Assembly: GCF_003236175.1 (NCBI RefSeq)
Contig: NZ_QKTW01000016.1
Location: 66,482 to 130,481, forward strand
Origin: Taibaiella soli
GTDB lineage: Bacteria > Bacteroidota > Bacteroidia > Chitinophagales > Chitinophagaceae
Length of the DNA: 64,000 bases
Reading direction: 5' to 3'
How positions within the stretch are numbered: the first letter of the stretch is position 1; each line of letters begins with the position of its first letter. The position numbers and the translations under genes were made by a program. The notes beneath the pieces are model-generated. The model ran no database searches, had not been told where the DNA came from, and saw only the letters and a list, made by a program, of their open reading frames with translations. This document shows, in pieces, positions 17,649 through 28,400 of the stretch.

Positions 17649-18090
17649 ACAGATCATCCTTAAAACCAACACGGACATGACTGCCGTCGCAAAATGGTTT
17701 GTTGTGCGATTGTCCGCAACGACAAAAAGCAGTCACCCTGTTTTTCTTTTCTTCATGACCTTTGTGATCGCGAACGGTAATATTCCCATACACCATCAGC
17801 GGGCCATTTTTCATTGTTTCTACGATAGTATCCACTTCTGTCTCTACATGTTCTGCCTGCCCTTTTGTTTCATTCATTATGTAACTCAGCGCACCGGACG
17901 GACAGCGATCTACTTGTTTCATTATTGCTTCGCTTTCCGCACCAGAAATAGTAACCCAAGGCTTTTTCCTCGGATCAAAAACAGTAGATAATCCACGCCA
18001 GCAAATGGTTGAATGAATACACTTACCAGGTTGCCAGATCACCGTTATATCATCATTGCTGTATCGCTTTTCTATGTTATTTAAGTCCAT
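17647..18090 (-). CDS. Fused Fer4_19-type ferredoxin and CDGSH iron-sulfur protein
   Basis: 147-aa protein with two predicted Fe-S modules. Residues about 8-72 match the divergent 4Fe-4S mono-cluster domain, with Cys at 24, 30 and 63. Residues about 117-147 hold a CDGSH zinc-finger-like [2Fe-2S] site (C123, C125, C134, H138 in 'FCDGSH'). Such fusions are seen in bacteria and are thought to act in electron transfer or oxidative stress, but no substrate is established. Cytoplasmic. No obvious operon partner: 116 bases separate it from the DUF1003 gene. Confidence 0.85.
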   Translation of the reverse strand: MDLNNIEKRYSNDDITVIWQPGKCIHSTICWRGLSTVFDPRKKPWVTISGAESEAIMKQVDRCPSGALSYIMNETKGQAEHVETEVDTIVETMKNGPLMVYGNITVRDHKGHEEKKNRVTAFCRCGQSHNKPFCDGSHVRVGFKDDL

Positions 18091-18127
18091 CGTATTACTA
18101 TTTCAAAAGTTTTCAATTGACAGTGGA

Positions 18128-18215
18128 CAGCGCCCACATTAATCACATTTCCCCATTCATTATCGCATAAAAAACACATTCCTCACATTCAATCACATTG
18201 CCCACATTAACCTTT
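18128..18215. repeat. Degenerate 'cacattaatcacatt' repeat
   Basis: Several imperfect iterations of 'cacatt' alternating with 'aatcac' or 'cccc', ending at the 3' end of the DUF1003 gene. Same family as 16690-16762. Confidence 0.5.
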
Positions 18216-18923
18216 TACCCCATTACCATTACTCCCGTTCGCCTTCTTCTGAATCTGCTCAATAAAATCAATCTGAATCATCATCATTTCCATCATATGC
18301 TGATGTTGATGCGAAAGAATATGATCCAGCTTATCGTGCAACAAACGAATTTCCGTTTCCGCCTTCATATTCACCTTAAAATCGTATTCGGCATGCTCCC
18401 TGTCCTTATCTTCCTGCCGGTTCTGGCTCATCATAATAATTGGCGCCTGTATCGCCGCAAGACAAGATAAGATCAGATTAAGCAAGATATACGGATAAGG
18501 ATCAAAGGCTGCTTTTTTCAGGATAAATGAATTGAAGAACATCCATATGACCAGAAAAATAAGAAACATCGAAATAAACGGCCAGCTTCCGCCAAACGCG
18601 GCAATAGCGTCTGCGAGCTGTTCCCCCAGTGTTCTTCTATGATCTGGATTTACAACATGAAGTGGCTTGAGTGTCTCATCCGTCTTCATCTGCTTTTTCA
18701 CTTTTTCCTCCAGATGCTTATGTTCCTTTAATTCTTCTGCCGCAACACTGGCAATGTATTTTTTCATTACATCGTTGAACGCCTGATAGGAGATAAAACT
18801 GTCTTCATTCCAGTCAACTTCCATTTTTTTTAGAAACCGTTGTAAAGACGGGCGCAGACTATTCCACATAACGCCTTCCGTGTCCGGGTACATTTGCCCA
18901 TTGATGCTGCATTTCCGTTGCAT
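18207..18923 (-). CDS. DUF1003 family membrane protein
   Basis: 238-aa protein with two central TM helices (about 114-134 and 143-162) flanking a short loop, followed by a long charged and Met/His-rich coiled coil to the C-terminus. 'RTLGEQLADAIAAFGGSWPFI' before TM1 and 'FDPYPYILLNLILSCLAAIQAPIIMMSQNRQ' motifs, split across TM2, are diagnostic for DUF1003 (each shortened here only in description). The N-terminal ~75 residues form an additional helical region. Function unknown for the family. The pirin gene lies 29 bases upstream in the same direction, suggesting a two-gene transcript. Confidence 0.85.
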   Translation of the reverse strand: MQRKCSINGQMYPDTEGVMWNSLRPSLQRFLKKMEVDWNEDSFISYQAFNDVMKKYIASVAAEELKEHKHLEEKVKKQMKTDETLKPLHVVNPDHRRTLGEQLADAIAAFGGSWPFISMFLIFLVIWMFFNSFILKKAAFDPYPYILLNLILSCLAAIQAPIIMMSQNRQEDKDREHAEYDFKVNMKAETEIRLLHDKLDHILSHQHQHMMEMMMIQIDFIEQIQKKANGSNGNGVKG

Positions 18924-18952
18924 ACCTAAAAATACGAAAGTCCGGCTATCAA

Positions 18953-19669
18953 TTACCTCACCGGCACTTCCAGCAGCAGCAAATCAGAGGCGCCTAATGC
19001 TTCAATATGAATCGTGTCAGTATCTGTAATACCAAATCCATCTCTGGTGCGCATTTCCTGACCGTTTATTTTTACATTACCATTTATCAGAAATGCATAA
19101 AGGCCGCTTTCAGGACGTTTCAGCGTTAAGTCAATCGCTTTTCCTGCATCCAGATCCGTACGGTAAATCCATGCATTTTGATGAATTTTCAAACCATTGT
19201 CGTCATTATGAACAGGCGAGACCAACGTCTGCAATTGATTTTTCCTCTCGGCAGCATCAAACATCTTTTGGTCGTAGCGTGGCGTTACATTGCGTTCATC
19301 AGGGAATATCCAGATCTGAAGAAATTTGACTTTCCGGTCTTTGTTGTGGTTGTACTCGCTGTGTGCTACACCCGTTCCGGCGCTCATTACCTGCACTTCG
19401 CCAGCAGGCATTGCCTGTGTATTTCCCATAGAATCCTTGTGTTCCAATGCGCCATCCAGCACAATCGAAATGATTTCCATATTATCATGCGGATGACGTC
19501 CAAAACCTTCACCACCGCTTACTGTATCATCATTTAATACGCGAAGCGCACCAAAATGTACCCGCTCCGGATTGTGATAACCAGCAAAGCTGAATGTGTG
19601 AAAACTATCTAACCAGCCGTGGCTCGCATGACCGCGCGTGGTTGCTTCGTGAAAAATATTCTGACTCAT
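18953..19669 (-). CDS. Pirin-family cupin (YhhW-like quercetin dioxygenase)
   Basis: 238-aa bicupin. The N-terminal cupin shows the metal site H59, H61, H103, E105 ('GRHPHDNME' and 'VAHSEYN'), the same spacing as in YhhW. The C-terminal half is a degenerate cupin. Some members have quercetin 2,3-dioxygenase activity in vitro; physiological role is uncertain. Cytoplasmic. Likely first gene of a transcript with DUF1003. Confidence 0.88.
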   Translation of the reverse strand: MSQNIFHEATTRGHASHGWLDSFHTFSFAGYHNPERVHFGALRVLNDDTVSGGEGFGRHPHDNMEIISIVLDGALEHKDSMGNTQAMPAGEVQVMSAGTGVAHSEYNHNKDRKVKFLQIWIFPDERNVTPRYDQKMFDAAERKNQLQTLVSPVHNDDNGLKIHQNAWIYRTDLDAGKAIDLTLKRPESGLYAFLINGNVKINGQEMRTRDGFGITDTDTIHIEALGASDLLLLEVPVR

Positions 19670-19817
19670 AATTGATTCCCTTAAAGGTTATTATGCTTAG
19701 TACAACAAATATGCCGATGCGTTCACCTGACAAAAAAGCGGTCGAAATGGCATAGAAAAGATGTGGTTATAAAAAATCAATAAAATGGTAATTTGGGGGT
19801 GAAATATTTTGAGCAAG

Positions 19818-20579
19818 ATGTCTATTATAAAAAACAGTCTTTTTATCTGTTCCCTTTTTCTCTTTTCTGAAGCAAATGCACAAACGAAAGTAGATACACT
19901 TCGCAGGAAAGATGCAGGAGGATGGGAATTTGTACAGGTTCGCGATCAAAAACATGTAATCAGCGAAGCCTACTATCACGATGGCAAACTGGATGGCGTA
20001 TACACTATGTACCGCGATAATGGCTTTCCGATGTCGATGGTTACCTACCGTGAAGGCAAACGTGACGGATTAACCATTGAATACACGTCTACAGGCTTTA
20101 CTTCCATGATTGAAAATTATAAAAACGATGAGCTGAATGGCCCCCGCAGATTATATGCACCAAGCCAGATGCTTATGGAAGAAGCTTATTATTCCGACGG
20201 AAAAAAACACGGCAGTTATGTCCATTTTTTTAACAGCGGCATCAAACAAGAAGAAAGCAATTACAACAACGACCAGCGCGACGGAAGAACAATCTGGTAT
20301 TATGAAAACGGCAAAAAAGCTGCAGACTATATGTATCGCAGCGGGCAGATAGACGGAGATGCAACCGTATTTCATAACACAGGCGAAGTAGCAGAAATGG
20401 GTCAATACAAAATGGGAATCCAGACAGGTATGTGGCGCGAGTTTTATCCGACAGGTCAGCTAAGAGCAGAAGGGAAGTATGATAATGGCGAAAAAGAAGG
20501 TGCGTGGAAAGAATATGACAAAGACGGAAAAAACCCTAAAACGGTAAAATATCACAAAGGCGAATTAGTCAGCAAATAG
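19818..20579 (+). CDS. MORN/YwqK-type repeat protein, secreted
   Basis: 253-aa protein with a signal peptide ending 'EANAQ' and about nine MORN-like repeats of the form 'Y-x-x-G-x-x-x-G-x-x-x-x-Y-x-x-x-G'. Databases often label these YwqK antitoxin-like, but the signal peptide and isolated setting argue for an envelope or periplasmic role. The ATG at 19818 is chosen over an upstream TTG at 19809. Ninety bases downstream a sigma-54 activator begins, preceded by its own promoter candidate. Confidence 0.75.
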   Translation: MSIIKNSLFICSLFLFSEANAQTKVDTLRRKDAGGWEFVQVRDQKHVISEAYYHDGKLDGVYTMYRDNGFPMSMVTYREGKRDGLTIEYTSTGFTSMIENYKNDELNGPRRLYAPSQMLMEEAYYSDGKKHGSYVHFFNSGIKQEESNYNNDQRDGRTIWYYENGKKAADYMYRSGQIDGDATVFHNTGEVAEMGQYKMGIQTGMWREFYPTGQLRAEGKYDNGEKEGAWKEYDKDGKNPKTVKYHKGELVSK

Positions 20580-20616
20580 TTAACGGTCCGTTATCATTAC
20601 CGATAAATAAAATTTT

Positions 20617-20632
20617 AGGCACAATTATTGCG
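20617..20632 (+). promoter_or_regulatory. Putative sigma-54 (-24/-12) promoter of the NtrC-like gene
   Basis: 'aGGCACaattaTTGCg': GG at 20618-20619 and GC at 20630-20631 with exactly ten bases between, and GGCAC and TTGC both intact. It would start transcription near 20643, 27 bases before the ATG, implying autoregulation. Confidence 0.45.
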
Positions 20633-20669
20633 AAGTCGTCTATAGAAATTTAAGTGAATAAGATTTAGC

Positions 20670-21833
20670 ATGGCAAAAACAATACTCGTAATCGACGACG
20701 AAAAAGCAATCAGAAGCACACTGTCTGAAATCCTTAGTTTTGAGGGATTTGTGATAGAAGAAGCTACTGACGGGATGGAAGGTGCAAAAAAGATAAAGGA
20801 AAACAATTACGATTGTATCCTTTGCGACATCAAAATGCCCAAAATGGATGGCCTTGAGGTATTGGAAGTTGTACGTGAATTTAAACCCGACACGCCCTTT
20901 ATTCTCATCTCCGGCCACGGCAATATAGAAACTGCAGTCGAAGCGGTGAAAAAAGGCGCTTTTGACTATATTTCCAAACCACCGGATCTCAATCGCTTAT
21001 TGATTACGATCCGTAACGCAATGGAAAAGAAATCGCTTGTAACAGAAACAAAACATCTGCGCAAGCGCATCTCTAAAGGTCTGGAAATGATCGGCACTTC
21101 AGAAGGGATGAGCAAGATCAATGAAACGATCGCGAAGGTTGCACCAACTGATGCACGCGTACTCATTACCGGCGAAAATGGTGTTGGTAAAGAACTCGTT
21201 GCCCGTCGTATTCATGAGCTAAGCAACCGTAGCAACGGCCCGCTAATTGAAGTAAACTGCGCAGCAATACCGTCTGAATTAATTGAAAGTGAGCTTTTTG
21301 GTCACGAAAAAGGTTCTTTTACTTCAGCAATCAAGCAACGCATCGGCAAGTTTGAACAGGCAAGCGGCGGCACATTGTTTCTAGACGAGATTGGCGACAT
21401 GAGTCTGGAAGCACAGGCGAAAGTGTTACGGGCATTACAGGAGGGGAAAATCACTCGCGTCGGTGGCGAAAAAGAAATCAAAGTAGATGTGCGCGTCATT
21501 GCGGCAACAAACAAAGATCTGATGGAAGAGGTAAATGCTAAGAAATTCCGCCTCGACTTATATCACAGACTGGGTGTTATTCTTATCCATGTACCGTCAC
21601 TCAATAATCGCAGAGCTGATATACCCATGTTGATCGATCACTTCCTGAATGAAATCAGCCAGGACTACAATCAGCCGGTGAAGCCAATTGATAAAGACGC
21701 AATCACTGCGTTACAGGAATACAACTGGACTGGTAACATTCGCGAGCTGCGTAACGTAGTAGAACGACTGGTGATTCTTTCAGATAAAAAGATTTCCAAA
21801 AACGATGTAGAGAGCTACATTATTATGAAATAG
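20670..21833 (+). CDS. Sigma-54-dependent response regulator without HTH
   Basis: 387-aa NtrC-family protein. Receiver domain residues 1-118 with phospho-acceptor D53 and conserved K103; AAA+ sigma-54 activation domain about 140-370 with Walker A 'GENGVGK' (168-174), Walker B 'GGTLFLDEIGD' (233-243) and arginine-finger region 'RRADIP'. The sigma-54 contact loop reads GSFTSA (215-220) rather than GAFTGA. The chain ends about 20 residues after the AAA+ lid, so the usual Fis-type DNA-binding domain is missing. HTH-less activators can work from solution. No sensor kinase gene is adjacent. Ended by a terminator at 21874. Confidence 0.88.
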   Translation: MAKTILVIDDEKAIRSTLSEILSFEGFVIEEATDGMEGAKKIKENNYDCILCDIKMPKMDGLEVLEVVREFKPDTPFILISGHGNIETAVEAVKKGAFDYISKPPDLNRLLITIRNAMEKKSLVTETKHLRKRISKGLEMIGTSEGMSKINETIAKVAPTDARVLITGENGVGKELVARRIHELSNRSNGPLIEVNCAAIPSELIESELFGHEKGSFTSAIKQRIGKFEQASGGTLFLDEIGDMSLEAQAKVLRALQEGKITRVGGEKEIKVDVRVIAATNKDLMEEVNAKKFRLDLYHRLGVILIHVPSLNNRRADIPMLIDHFLNEISQDYNQPVKPIDKDAITALQEYNWTGNIRELRNVVERLVILSDKKISKNDVESYIIMK

Positions 21834-21873
21834 TTCAAGATCGCCGATGTGTGATTTCATCTAAAATAAACAG

Positions 21874-21905
21874 AAACGGGCTTGAGTTTTTCAAGCCCGT
21901 TTTCA
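21874..21905 (+). terminator. Rho-independent terminator
   Basis: Eleven-bp stem 21875-21885 / 21891-21901 with a T-tract, downstream of the sigma-54 regulator. Confidence 0.85.
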
Positions 21906-21991
21906 TTTAAAGTATATGATGAATATTGTACACTCGCATTTGCCCCTCGGCACAGCCCACCCACAACTCGCAAAAATCAGCAATCAGCCAT

Positions 21992-22288
21992 CTACACGTG
22001 TTCTTTCACGATCTGCTGCAATTGTTTTGCAGGTACTACGCCGGCCTGACGCCAAAGCACCTTGCCGTTTTTAAACAATATAAGTGTAGGAATACTCTGA
22101 ATACCTAATGACTGGGCTGCATCCGGATTGCGATCTACATCCACTTTCAGAATCGTCAATTCATCTTTCATTTCGCCTTTTACCTCTTCCAGTATCGGCT
22201 TCATCATTTTACAAGGACCACACCAGTCTGCATAAAAATCGACGAGCACCGGTTTGTCTGATTGTATTATTTCTTGAAAGCTAGCCAT
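21992..22288 (-). CDS. trxA: Thioredoxin
   Basis: 98-aa cytoplasmic thioredoxin with the canonical 'WCGPC' active site (C23, C26) and the cis-proline 'IPTLILF'. It reduces protein disulfides. Full length for the family; no fusion. Transcribed alone toward the terminator region of the sigma-54 regulator and divergent from the alpha-2-macroglobulin gene. Confidence 0.92.
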   Translation of the reverse strand: MASFQEIIQSDKPVLVDFYADWCGPCKMMKPILEEVKGEMKDELTILKVDVDRNPDAAQSLGIQSIPTLILFKNGKVLWRQAGVVPAKQLQQIVKEHV

Positions 22289-22466
22289 AATCTTACCTTT
22301 TTATATAATAGTTCAATAACTGTGCCGTCACACACAACTGTCAGTAAAGCGTATTTTTGACTGTTAATAAAACACTAAAACGTCAATTATTCAGTTCTTA
22401 AAACACATTCCGTCACAAAATATACACTGCCACGTGTGGAATTGAATATGTTTTTGAATCCTGTTT

Positions 22467-25400
22467 ATGAAATCAATCATTTTAACGATGAACCGATACC
22501 TGCTTTTGCTATTCATGTGCCTGCCATTCGCAGTGCACGCCCAAACAAACACCCGTTCCGAAATGAAAAACAACTATGAAAAACAATGGCACAAAGCCGA
22601 TTCACTCATGAGCCGGTCGTTGCCACAATCTGCAGAGAAAATAATCAAGACTATTTACGAGGATGCATTAAAAAATGGCAATCAGGTTCAAGTTTTAAAA
22701 TCTGAGATTTATTTTCTGAAGATCAATACACAGACAAAAGAAAATTCGGAACAAGAAAATATCCTTACTGCCGAAGAAGAAATCAAAAAAACATCATTCC
22801 CGAATAAAGCCGTATGGCAAAGCCTTTGCGCAGAGCTTTACTGGAATTATTATACCAACAACCGCTGGCAGATTCTAAATAGAACTACAGTAGCAAATCA
22901 AACATCTGATGATTTTGAAGCCTGGGATGCCAACCATTTTTACAAAAAAGTAACAGATTTGTATCTAGCTTCCATTGCAGATAAAGAAGCACTAAAAAAA
23001 ATAAAGATCAACGAGTTCAATGCGGTCTTGCAAAAAGGTAATACCGACAAATTGCGCCCTACATTGTACGATTTGCTTGTGTTTCGCGCCATTGATCATT
23101 TCACCAACGAAGAAAAAGAATTGACGCAACCGGCTTATCAGTTTCAGATAAAAGAAGCGCAGGCCTTTGCTGCTGCTAGTGAATTTGCAGCTTACCGCTT
23201 TGAGTCAAAAGACAGTATGTCATTGCAATTGCAGGCGTTAAAACTGTACCAGCAGATTATTGCATTTCATTTGCAGGATGCGAGCCCGGACGCATTAATA
23301 GATGCAGATATTCAACGGTTGAATTTTGTTTATCGCAAAAGCATCGCTCCAAATAAAAAACAACTGTACCTCGACGCACTGCATCATATCTCGTCAAAAT
23401 ATGCCAGCAGTCCGGCTTCTGCAGAAGCGAGCTATCTATATTATACCACACAGTATGATGCGCCGCAAACAGATTATTCCTACAGAAGAAAAATCGTCGG
23501 GCCATCGGTAAAAAAACCTGATGTCAATTATCCGTTGCTAAAAGAGAAGCTGGAAGAAATTGTAAAACATTTTCCAGAGAGCGAAGGTGGCATACACGCA
23601 CAAAACAGAATTACGCAACTGGAAATTCCACTGCTGAATGTCCAGGCAGAAGAAAACATTTTGCCAAACGAAGCTTCCAAAGTCCTGGTTACTTACACGA
23701 ATACTCCGAATGCCTATTTCAGAGTGTATTCTGTAACCATGAAAGAATACAACAACGGACGCAATTTTTACGATACAGGTTTCATCAATAAACTGCTGCG
23801 CAAAAAACCATTGCAAAGCTGGAGCGAAAAACTACCTGGAACAGAAGATTATGAACAACACAGCGCTGAAGTAAAAGTAGATGCGTTACCGGAAGGCCAT
23901 TATTGGATTTTGACCAGTACCGATGAAAAATTCGCAACAGAAAAGAATTTACTTGTAGCGACAAAACTGCAGGTAACTCATATCGCTTTCATCGATCTTG
24001 CAAGCAATAATGATGTGCCTAAAGGGTATATGCTAGATCGCCAAAGCGGCCAGCCGCTGACGAATGCTAAGGTAGATTTGATGGCTGTTACGGGAAATGA
24101 GGATCGTTATACCGTGTTGCGTAATACAACAACCGCCGCAGATGGGTCTTTCAACCTGGATAAAGACGAACGCTTCGCTGGCATCGCTGTTCATCACGAT
24201 GGACAAGACGCATTTTTTTCCTGGTATTATTACAATTATGCAAACAATCGTACGCCAAAAGAAACACGTACTATATTTTTTACTGACCGCTCCATCTATC
24301 GCCCGGGACAAACGGTCTACTTCAAAGCAATTCGTTTTAACTCCGATAGCAACAGACGAAAAAATACCGTAGTTCCAAACCAATCCATACAAATAACATT
24401 CTTCGACGTTAACGGTCAAGAGATCGCATCACAAACATTAACCACGAATGAGTTTGGTTCGGTACAAGGATCATTTAAAGCGCCAGAAAGCGGCCTCACA
24501 GGACAAATGCGCCTATCAGACGGCGTTGGCGATGCCTATGTTTCCGTAGAAGAATACAAACGGCCCAAATTCTTTGTTCAGTTTGATACGTTGAAGTCGA
24601 ACTATGCACTCAATGAAACAATCCACTTAAAAGGCAAAGCGCAGGCTTATGCGGGCAGCAACATTGACGGCGCAACCGTAAAATACCGCGTAATACGAAA
24701 CACCATCTTCCCATATTCATGGCGCAGCTTTTATTGGGGATACCCGAGTTCGTCAACCAAAGAAATGGGCAATGGAACTGCAACAACAGATGCTAATGGA
24801 AATTTCACTGTAGATTTTCAGGCAGCCCCGGATGAAACAGTCAATAAAGAAACAGATCCGGTGTTCACCTATAATGTTTATGCCGACGTAACCGATATCA
24901 ACGGCGAAACGCACAGTGGTACCCAGTCTGTCAGCGTGGGTTATCATTCTTTTAAAATAACAGCTGATATTCCAACTCATTCAGCCGCTGAACGACTAGA
25001 CTCATTGCAGATCACCACCGAAAATCTAAACAATCAATTTATCCCGAGAGAAATTAACGTACGGGTTTCATTGCTGAAATCGCCGCCAGTCGTCTATCGC
25101 AAACGTATATGGGATACTCCGGATCAATTCGTCATGGACGAAGCAACCTTTCACAAATACTTACCGCTCGATGAATACAAAAACGAAAGCGATCCGACCC
25201 AATGGCCGGTAGCCGCACAAGTATTCAATCAAGCTTTTACCACAATCGTTAATGGCAAGATTGCTGTACCGGCTAAAACCTGGACGCAAACAGGATACTA
25301 CGAAATTTTAATCACCGCAAAAGACAAAAACGGCGACACCATTACCGAGAAAAAATATGTGCTGGTTTGGAACAAAGCGAGTCAAAACGCAATTCCTGCA

Positions 25401-28400
25401 TCCGACATTGTAATAGACGAAAACAAAAATTACGAGCCGGGCAATACGGCATCAGTGTATTTGCTTTCCGGTTTGGGCAAAACCAACTGGATGCAGATTG
25501 AAAAATCAGCCGATGAAAAAACAATATTTAGTAATCACGCAGCTGGTAGCGATTTAACCTGGACAAAAAACATTACGGACAAAGACATCGGAACAACAGA
25601 ACTGGATTGGATTACGGTAAAAGACAACCGGTTTTACCACGCCACAGCTTCCATCAATGTACCTGCGCAAAATAACCTGGACATTAGCTGGGAAACGCAT
25701 CGTGATAAATTGATGCCAGGCCAGAAAGAAAGCTGGACAATGATTGTACGCGGACCTAAAAAAGAAAAGCTGGCTGCGGAAATGGTGGCAACACTATATG
25801 ATGCTTCGCTGGATGCATTGAATATGCATGACTGGAGCGGCACGGCGAATATGCTCAGGGAAATTTACACCAGTTACCTACAATCCAATGCCGTTGGTTT
25901 TGGCCCAATTGGAGGCGTTTCGCTTGCAAGTCGCCAATCTCTGGCATATCTAAGCTTTGTAAAAGTTTATGATCAACTCCTGAATTCTAATTCATACGAA
26001 AGATACTATGCGATGGAAGATAGAGTGATGGCGAGTAGTGCTCCATCTCCGGGTAAATTAAATATTGCCGGAGGACGTGCCAGCGGCAAACTTTATGAGG
26101 TGAGCAACATGGCTCCGCCTTTTCCGAATTTAAGAAAAGAAGAAAGCGCTAATGATGAGCAACATCAAAATGACTCCTCAGAAGGAATTACTTCTACAGC
26201 GAATAGAGAAACAGCGCCACCTATCCGCAAAAACTTACAAGAAACAGCCTTCTTCTATCCGCAACTAAAAACAGATGCAGAAGGTAATATCCGCATTCAA
26301 TTTACGATCCCGGAAGCACTGACAGAATGGAAACTCATGGCTTTTGCGCACACCAAAGATTTGAAATTCGGACAGCTGCAGGGAAAAGTAAAAACGCAGA
26401 AAGACCTGATGGTGGTACCGGGCTTGCCACGTTTCTTCCGTCAGGGTGACGATATTACTATCACCGCGAAAATCAATAACCTCAGTGATCATGATCTGAA
26501 AGGAACTGCGAAACTCGAAATCGTAGATGCGCAAACAGAGAAAGATCAGAATCTTCCGTTCCGCATTGAAAATGCAAGCACTACTTTTGAAGTAGTAAAA
26601 GGTCAAAGCACTGTTGCAACCTGGAAGATTCACATACCGGAAAGTCGCTACGAACCAGTACTGGCACGCATTTCAGCACAGGCAGGAAACTTTACCGATG
26701 GCGAAGAGAATATGATGCCAGTGATTACCAATCGCATGCTTGTTACGGAAACATTGCCTTTCTGGATGAATGGTAACGGCACTAAAGAATATCATTTCGA
26801 TAAGCTCCTGCATTCCGATAGCAGCAAAACATTAGCACAGCACCGCCTTACTTTGGAATATACAGGTAATCCTGCATGGTATGCGGTACAATCGCTGCCT
26901 TATCTGATGGAATATCCGTACGAATGTGCAGAGCAAACATTCAACCGTTATTATGCGAATTCACTCGCTGCACACATCCTGAAAAATGCACCGAAAGTAA
27001 AAGCCATCTTCGATAAATGGCAGACGACTGATACAACAGCATTGCTTTCTAACCTCGAGAAAAATCAGGAGTTAAAATCTGCATTGCTCGAAGAAACACC
27101 TTGGGTAATGGCAGCGCAAAATGAGACAGAACAAAAGCATCGCATCGCAATGTTGTTTGAAACCAATAAGCTGAGTAACAGCCTCACAAAGGCGATGAAT
27201 AAACTCAATGATATGGTTTTACCAGAAGGTGGCTTCCCTTGGTTTAAAGGTGGTGAATCTGATCGTTACATTACGCAATACATTACTACCGGCCTTGGTC
27301 GTTTGCATCATCTCGGCGTGATTGAAGAAGGAAACGCACAAAATAATCTGCTGAATAAAACGCTTCCATATCTTGATCGCAAGCTGAAAGAGGATTATGA
27401 TCAACTGGTAAAAAGCAAAGCAGATCTTACTGCGCAAAACATCAGCTATTTCGAAATTCAGTATCTCTATATGCGCAGCTTCTTCATCGGCAGAGATGCA
27501 GACGCTGGCGTTACCAAAGCAATCGATTACTATCGCGGCCAGGCAGCGAAATACTGGCCTTCGTTCAATGCTTATATGAAGGGTATGATTGCATTAGACG
27601 CTTTCAGAAACGGCGATAAAAAGACTGCAAATGAAATTTTGCAATCGCTTCGCGAAACGGCGCAACACAAAGAAGAAATGGGTATGTACTGGACTAAAAA
27701 TGGTGGCAGCTACTGGTGGTACGATGCGCCTGTGGAAACACAATCTTTGATGATCGAATGTTTTAAAGAAGTAGCCAACGATACAAAGAGTGTAGATGAA
27801 ATGAAACGCTGGTTGCTGAAACAAAAACAAACACAAAATTGGGCTACTACTAAATCTACTGCCGATGCTTGTTATGCACTCCTATTGCAAGGAACGCAAT
27901 GGCTGAATGAAGAACCACAAGTAACAATCAAAGTCGGCGATAAAACCATTCGTAACACCGATCAGAAAGCAGAAGCGGGCACTGGTTATTTCAAAACCAA
28001 TTTCACAGGAAAGGATATCAAACCAGAAATGGGTAATATTTCATTGAACGTTGCTTCGTCCAACAGCAGCGCACCGTCATGGGGCGCGGTTTACTGGCAG
28101 TACTTTGAAAACCTCGACAAAATTACCGCCGCGGCAACTCCACTCTCTATCAAAAAGCAATTATTTGTGGAACACAATGGCGACCGCGGACCAGAACTGG
28201 TAGCAATTACAGAAAACAGTCCGCTGCAGGTTGGTGATAAAGTAAAAATCCGCATTGAGCTTTCCGTAGATCGTGATATGGAATATGTGCACCTGAAAGA
28301 TATGCGTGGCGCCTGTTTCGAGCCGCAGAATGTACTGAGCGGCTATCGCTGGCAAGGTGGTTTAGGTTATTACGAAAGCACAAAAGATGTTTCTTCCAAT

